From Ilyonectria destructans (Eukaryota; Ascomycota; Sordariomycetes; Hypocreales; Nectriaceae), in assembly GCA_020740775.1 (NCBI GenBank), contig JAHEWK010000005.1, positions 2,542,001 to 2,606,000 on the forward strand: 64,000 nucleotides of DNA. Reading direction: 5' to 3'. Positions 59,806-64,000 of the stretch are shown piece by piece. A program made the position numbers and the translations under genes. Within the stretch, counting starts at the first letter, position 1. Every line of letters begins with the position of its first letter. The notes under the pieces are model-generated. The model did no database searches, was not told the origin of the DNA, and saw only the letters and a program-made list of their open reading frames with translations.

Positions 59806-61349
59806 TTATAATTACAATTTCATATTTCTGCATGTCAACGTCGGAGAAGGATTTGAAGTGAGTCACAAGACGGCGTCGTAGGAGAGTGGGGAGGCTGGCG
59901 TAAGAGGGTTCTGTCCAGACAGCCTGAACAGAAAGAATGGGCGCAGAATGGACCACCGGCTTCCCTCCTTTGTTCGCAACCTTAGTCATAAGTGCGAACT
60001 AGTTCTAACGCTCCGATAACTAAGCGATAGAGGCATCCATCATTGTTTAGCCTAATATGAGAAGGGAACCATGACTTTGGTACCGGTACTATGACTAGTC
60101 ACGGCATATTCACATGCAGCTTGAGGCAAATGGAAACATGGGTTGCCATCCTTGTTCTTATGAAGCAAGTGATTATAGAATCTGCATTTATCAATAATGT
60201 GGGGAAATCTATGTGCTGACGACTCGGCATCAATCTGGAAAGTATCGCGGGATGTGGGCGCGCAACCAAGCTCATTTGGGACGGCTGAACGACCTAGTAG
60301 CTTAATGGGCGCCACATAATGATGTGCTTTTAGCCTTGTCGGAAGGTTTATTAGTTGCATTACTTGGCGTGACGCGATCCAAGATCTGATCGATTTTACA
60401 TCTGATGCGAGGCGCCCTTTTTGCAAGCATGTATGCCAACCATTATGCAGGTACCGTGTAAGTTGTGTGACTATGTTCACAACACACCACAACCTTAATG
60501 AGGAATCATGCCAATGAGAGACTGCAACCATCTCTTGTAACTATAGAACTTGCATTGATGAATTTGCTGAACATGTTTGAGGTACCATCACGTATTTTAG
60601 ACGACGGACCGACTCCGGCTGCGCGGTGCCGGGGACAAGGCTGATGGAAAACAACAAGATCCTATTTGCCATTTCCTAAGTAATGTAATAAATTGTATCC
60701 AAGAATCGAAATTCACCTTCAATAGCCTGCACGGGTAGCTAGCAACAGTGGATAGGAAGTACCGTTACATAGTGAGAACAACAGCCTGTTAAATTATCCG
60801 TAGCTTCAATTGAGCATGCAAGGGTGTGCCACTGGCGCTACTGTATTCATAATGAACTAAGCCGTTTTACAAGAATGAAGGATGCGAATCCCAAATCATC
60901 TTATCTTTGGTGATATTGTCGTAATGAAGGATTCGGATCCTAGAAATAGTTGGCTTTGGCGAGATTAGAGTACACTCGAACCTGGTTTCGCAACAACGAA
61001 GGATTCGAATTACAAACATGGTTAGCTCTGGCGAGAGTAGAGTACCACTTGAACGGATAGAGACGTGCCCGCAAACTCACTACGGATATATCATGTCTGA
61101 GTGTATCTGTTGGTAGACCCGAGGTCGGACCCTTGTTCCGACCTGTCCCGCTTTACGCCTGAATTGCTAGGCATACGGGACAGAGGTGATCGCCCTTGCG
61201 ACACACCGTCTGTCACACTTAGCTAGCCTAGTCATCATCATACAGTTCATCAGGTCCTAGCACTGTCCCCGTCATTCCAAGAGTATCCTTTCCTTTTCTT
61301 GGTCGTCGACTTGTATCGTTAACTTGTTCCAACGTCACATCGCTACGAT
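59806..61349. other. Gene-poor spacer with imperfect repeats
   Basis: No supported gene. It contains a three-unit imperfect repeat at 60874-61058. A 159-codon minus frame (60531-60052) has no recognisable motif. Confidence 0.45.
60874..61058. repeat. Three imperfect tandem repeats, about 50-71 bp
   Basis: Units start at 60874, 60923 and 60994, each with AA(T/C)GAAGGAT(T/G)CG(A/G)AT followed by a TT(A/G)GCT(T/C)TGGCGAGA-like block (TTATCTTTGGTGATA in unit 1). Units 2 and 3 are closest and also share TAGAGTAC. The first unit is shortened. Confidence 0.75.
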
Positions 61350-62288
61350 ATGGACTCCGCCATGCCTTCGAACCAAGACACCAACACCAACCAGCTAGTT
61401 TTGGCTGATGGTCGCACCCTCTCATACGAAATCTATGGCGCTTCCTCTCCATCTCATCATGCCTTTTACTTTCACAGCTACCCCGCGTCGCGACTGGAGG
61501 GGGCAATGCTGCACGATGCGGCGGCCTCCCGCAACATCCAGCTGATCGCCGTGGACCGTCCTGGCATGGGCTCAAGCACCTTTCAACCACAGCGCTGCAT
61601 CCTTGACTGGCCACTCGATATCACTGCACTCGCGGATCACTTGCGAATTCCCCAATTCGCATGCATCGGCACCTCGGGCGGCGGCCCATACGTGCTCGCG
61701 TGCTACCACAAGATCCCGCGCACAAGGCTAAAGGCTGCCATGATAGTGGCAGGTCTCTGGCCCAAGGTTCTGGGGACACAAGGAATGCTACTGGAGTTGC
61801 GCGTGATGATGGCCCTCGCTCCGTGGGTGCCGGGCCTAGTGGCAGCAGGGCTAGATTACAGGCTGGGGAAAGCGGCGAGAGACACCGAACACCCGGAGGT
61901 ATTTGCGGCGACGGTGGGCAAAATGATGGAATCTCGCCCCGGCGTGGACGCTGACGTGTGGAGGGAGGATGTGGGTGGCTTCAGAGAGATTATCCTTGCC
62001 AACTTGCGCGAAGCGTTGAAAAATGGGGCGACGGGTTCAGCGCACGAAGCAAAGCTGTTTGGCAGCGACTGGGGGTTTTCTCTCGATGAGGTCAAGGTCC
62101 AAGAGAACACGCTTGTCATCTGGCACGGGGGGCTGGACGAGAATGTACCACCTGCAATGGCTGAAAAAGCAAGCGCGCTGCTACCTGGATGTCAGTTCAA
62201 GCTGTTTCCGGAGGACGGACACGCCAGTTTGATTGCAAGGAAGGCCGCCGATTTTCTAGGCCAGGTAAAGGCGATGATGGAGGCTTGA
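61350..62288 (+). CDS. Alpha/beta hydrolase
   Basis: Single-exon 312-aa serine hydrolase of the alpha/beta fold. Catalytic triad by motif: Ser109 in IGTSGGGPYVLA, Asp263 in WHGGLDENVPPAMA, His291 in EDGHASL. The strand-turn region reads FHSYPASRLEGAML (oxyanion region HSYP, similar to HG.P in relatives) and AVDRPGMGSS. No signal peptide, so intracellular. The start at 61350 is the first ATG of the frame. Substrate unknown; the family includes proline-iminopeptidase-like and lactonase-like members. Confidence 0.88.
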   Translation: MDSAMPSNQDTNTNQLVLADGRTLSYEIYGASSPSHHAFYFHSYPASRLEGAMLHDAAASRNIQLIAVDRPGMGSSTFQPQRCILDWPLDITALADHLRIPQFACIGTSGGGPYVLACYHKIPRTRLKAAMIVAGLWPKVLGTQGMLLELRVMMALAPWVPGLVAAGLDYRLGKAARDTEHPEVFAATVGKMMESRPGVDADVWREDVGGFREIILANLREALKNGATGSAHEAKLFGSDWGFSLDEVKVQENTLVIWHGGLDENVPPAMAEKASALLPGCQFKLFPEDGHASLIARKAADFLGQVKAMMEA

Positions 62289-62621
62289 AGTTGTGGTAAG
62301 ATCTGGCGAGGTCTTTGTTCTAAGATGGTTTGGTATTGCCACTGTCCGAAACACACCATCTGGGCTTGCTGTCACAATGTGAGGGAACCATGGCTTCACT
62401 GCTGGAGTAAAGTGAGCAATCCAGCGCTGCGTCAGGGTTGTATTGGGATTATTGGGAGTCCTTTTTCCCCTTCAAGCCACCCGAACTCGGCATTCCCTCA
62501 GGTGTTGATTCACCAGAACTTTCTAAGAGGACGACGCATTTGAGTCAACCTTGGAATGGAATTTTGACGTAGCAATATAGGATAGAACTAAACGCCTCTC
62601 TTTCAACCAAAACCGGTTATT

Positions 62622-62704
62622 GCCCGGTTAGCTCAATCGGTAGAGCGTGAGACTCTTATGAGTACACAATCTCAAGGTTGCGGGTTCGACCCCCGCATCG
62701 GGCT
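62622..62704 (+). tRNA. tRNA-Lys (CTT), with 10-nt intron
   Basis: Cloverleaf is complete. Acceptor stem GCCCGGT/ATCGGGC, with one G-T pair; D arm GCTC/GAGC with GG at 18-19; anticodon stem TGAGA/TCTCA with anticodon CTT at 62655-62657; canonical intron 62659-62668 one base after the anticodon; T arm GCGGG TTCGACC CCCGC, B box at 62683-62693. Position 15 is A and position 48 is T, a compensated Levitt pair (usual G15-C48). Confidence 0.97.
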
Positions 62705-62740
62705 ATTCCTATACAAGCATTCATACGATTGACAAACTTC

Positions 62741-62748
62741 TTTTTTTT
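62741..62748 (+). terminator. RNA polymerase III terminator (T8)
   Basis: Eight Ts, 37 nt downstream of the tRNA 3' end. A second T run lies further on near 62753. Confidence 0.6.
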
Positions 62749-63351
62749 GCATCTTTTTGCAATTTTTAACTCCAGAATCACTGGAGAGGAGGTAAAACAC
62801 AGGCAGCTTTTTTTTCTTTTGGTAATATAGATAGTGATCACTCATTTTCCGCGACCGTGGTCAGCGTCAACCTTCTGGTCCCGTCTGACTGGCACTCAAA
62901 ATGATCATGTAGCCCGGCGTTACGTGTAAGCGTTTGCCAATAACATGCCTTCGAGTGGAATATATTGAATTCTTTCAAATCTTTTGGAAGTAACTAAATC
63001 TCCATCATAACCCAAAGAGAGCAAGTATACGGGGAAGAATAGTCAATGCGACAGACCTCACCTTGCGACGGTTGTCAGTATTCGGAGTGGAACCTTCTCA
63101 ACATATACGCCAACCTTGACCCGCTTGTGGATTATTCAACGGCATATATACTCAAAAAGCTTATCGAAGGGCTTTTTTCGTGGTCGCCCTGACCATTCAG
63201 GTCCTCACGGGTGTTGGTGGCACGAGACAGCACAGAAGAGCATCTGCAGATGGTGTCTTCTTCGTACACTGTCTCGACTTCTGAGTGCTTTCCGTCTCGT
63301 CTGCGGTAATTCTCAGCAATACCTAGGGTGTACTTCTTCGATATCAACACT
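62749..63351. other. Intergenic, tRNA to secreted protein gene
   Basis: No gene supported; AT-rich near the tRNA. The right end would be the promoter and leader of the secreted protein. Confidence 0.45.
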
Positions 63352-64000
63352 ATGGGCGGCCTTTTTCTACAGTTTATCCTCGGCCCGATGGCTTTGGCCT
63401 TGGTAGTTGCGGCCGGGGGCATTATCACACCACAATTCCCAGATACACCTGATCCCTTCCTTGACTACCTCGAGAACACGAACATCGCTACGGTATCAAT
63501 ATTTCCCAATGTCAAGGACGCGTCTATGGACGAACAAAATTTCACCGTCAACGACTTCTTCGACCGGAAATGGCGACAAGATCATGGGCTGCCAGATCCC
63601 AGGAATCAACTGAAACCTCGCGATGAATACATGGCGCCCCACGGAAGCATTTACGTGGGGGACGCCGGGTATTTTTTGCCGTCATCACACAGGTGCTTTG
63701 TGGGAGCAGAAAGTGCGCAGAGTGGCAATCTGGGAGGCGCCTACCTTTGTCGAGATTATCTCTTGCTGTTTAGGAAGAACATCTGGTGCAATGGGTATAG
63801 GGACCGATGGCCGAATGAGCGCTATTGCGAGGCTATGTACGATGGGGTTCGCACCGTGGTTCGAGGAGTCCCAAACAGCGGGCGCTGGTATACTCAGGCC
63901 GAATGCGGCCATGTTGCGCAGGGGATGACTTGGGTGTTGGACACTTGCGCCACTACAACCAAGTGTTATCACAGGAACTGCCCTATTGGGGGCATTGCGA
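63352..64000 (+). CDS. Cysteine-rich secreted protein, 3' end outside window
   Basis: The frame is open from ATG 63352 to the window edge (at least 216 aa); an in-frame TAA upstream fixes this as the first ATG. Signal peptide MGGLFLQFILGPMALALVVA with a hydrophobic core and probable cleavage near residue 22. The mature part begins ITPQFPDTPDPFLDYLE, contains one sequon (NFTV), and its visible second half has eight Cys (HRCFVG, YLCRDY, WCNGY, YCEAMY, ECGHVA, DTCATT, KCYHRN, NCPIGG), as in disulphide-rich extracellular proteins. I do not recognise the family. An effector or wall-protein role would be speculation. The tail is cut, so further exons cannot be judged. Confidence 0.75.
   Translation, partial: MGGLFLQFILGPMALALVVAAGGIITPQFPDTPDPFLDYLENTNIATVSIFPNVKDASMDEQNFTVNDFFDRKWRQDHGLPDPRNQLKPRDEYMAPHGSIYVGDAGYFLPSSHRCFVGAESAQSGNLGGAYLCRDYLLLFRKNIWCNGYRDRWPNERYCEAMYDGVRTVVRGVPNSGRWYTQAECGHVAQGMTWVLDTCATTTKCYHRNCPIGGIA

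Noticed and set aside
60052..60531. 159-codon minus-strand frame, suspected transposon remnant
   Set aside because: No transposase or reverse-transcriptase motif and no terminal repeats around it.
1..64000. CRISPR arrays, prokaryotic operons, prophage
   Set aside because: Spliceosomal introns and fungal nuclear genes throughout; no regularly spaced repeats.

Overview
The window is nuclear DNA of a filamentous ascomycete (Pezizomycotina, most likely Sordariomycetes; species not assignable). The evidence is short GT-AG introns (about 45-130 nt, one of 417 nt) in compact genes, fungal-only proteins (Spc19 of the DASH complex, Sho1, an Och1-type mannosyltransferase, Mgr2, a SLMAP-type FHA protein, a TRI12-type transporter), an ascomycete-type laccase and a split nuclear tRNA-Lys gene. 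I rebuilt gene models by reading splice sites and reading phase; 'coding sequence' coordinates give the whole span from start to stop and exons are listed in the text.

Layout. 1-1.3 kb: 5' part of a mitochondrial-type acyl-CoA synthetase running off the left edge. 2.7-3.9 kb: Och1-type glycosyltransferase. 3.9-10.8 kb: nearly 7 kb with no recognisable gene. 10.8-21.8 kb: dense housekeeping block with a DUF3237 protein, POP7, RAV2/Rogdi, a NIPSNAP protein, ATP18, FSH1 and RPN5. 23.1-28.4 kb: a single-pass membrane protein, SPC19 and SHO1. 28.4-34.2 kb: another gene-poor stretch. 34.2-37.2 kb: a decayed coding region with frameshifts, nonsense codons, a RIP-like duplicated segment and a 7-bp minisatellite. 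37.5-42.9 kb: TRI12-type MFS transporter, divergent homocysteine S-methyltransferase, and a short-chain dehydrogenase. 44.8-47.6 kb: NC2-beta and a Hst2-type sirtuin. 48.2-50.2 kb: laccase-like multicopper oxidase. 52.7-56.7 kb: MGR2 and a HAM-4/PRO45-type FHA tail-anchored protein, divergent. 57.8-64 kb: accessory end with a short-chain dehydrogenase carrying one nonsense codon, an HD-domain protein, an alpha/beta hydrolase, tRNA-Lys(CTT), and the start of a cysteine-rich secreted protein cut by the right edge.

Functional themes. Four genes act at mitochondria (NIPSNAP, ATP18, MGR2 and probably the acyl-CoA synthetase); NIPSNAP and ATP18 share a divergent promoter. Nuclear or regulatory complexes are represented by RPN5, SPC19, POP7, NC2-beta and Hst2. 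I see no biosynthetic cluster, CRISPR array, intact transposon or plainly new multi-gene system. The most unusual content is the decayed locus at 34.2-37.2 kb, the single-base-inactivated dehydrogenase at 57.9 kb, and the laccase-like enzyme whose predicted N-terminus looks like a myristoylation signal instead of a secretion signal.
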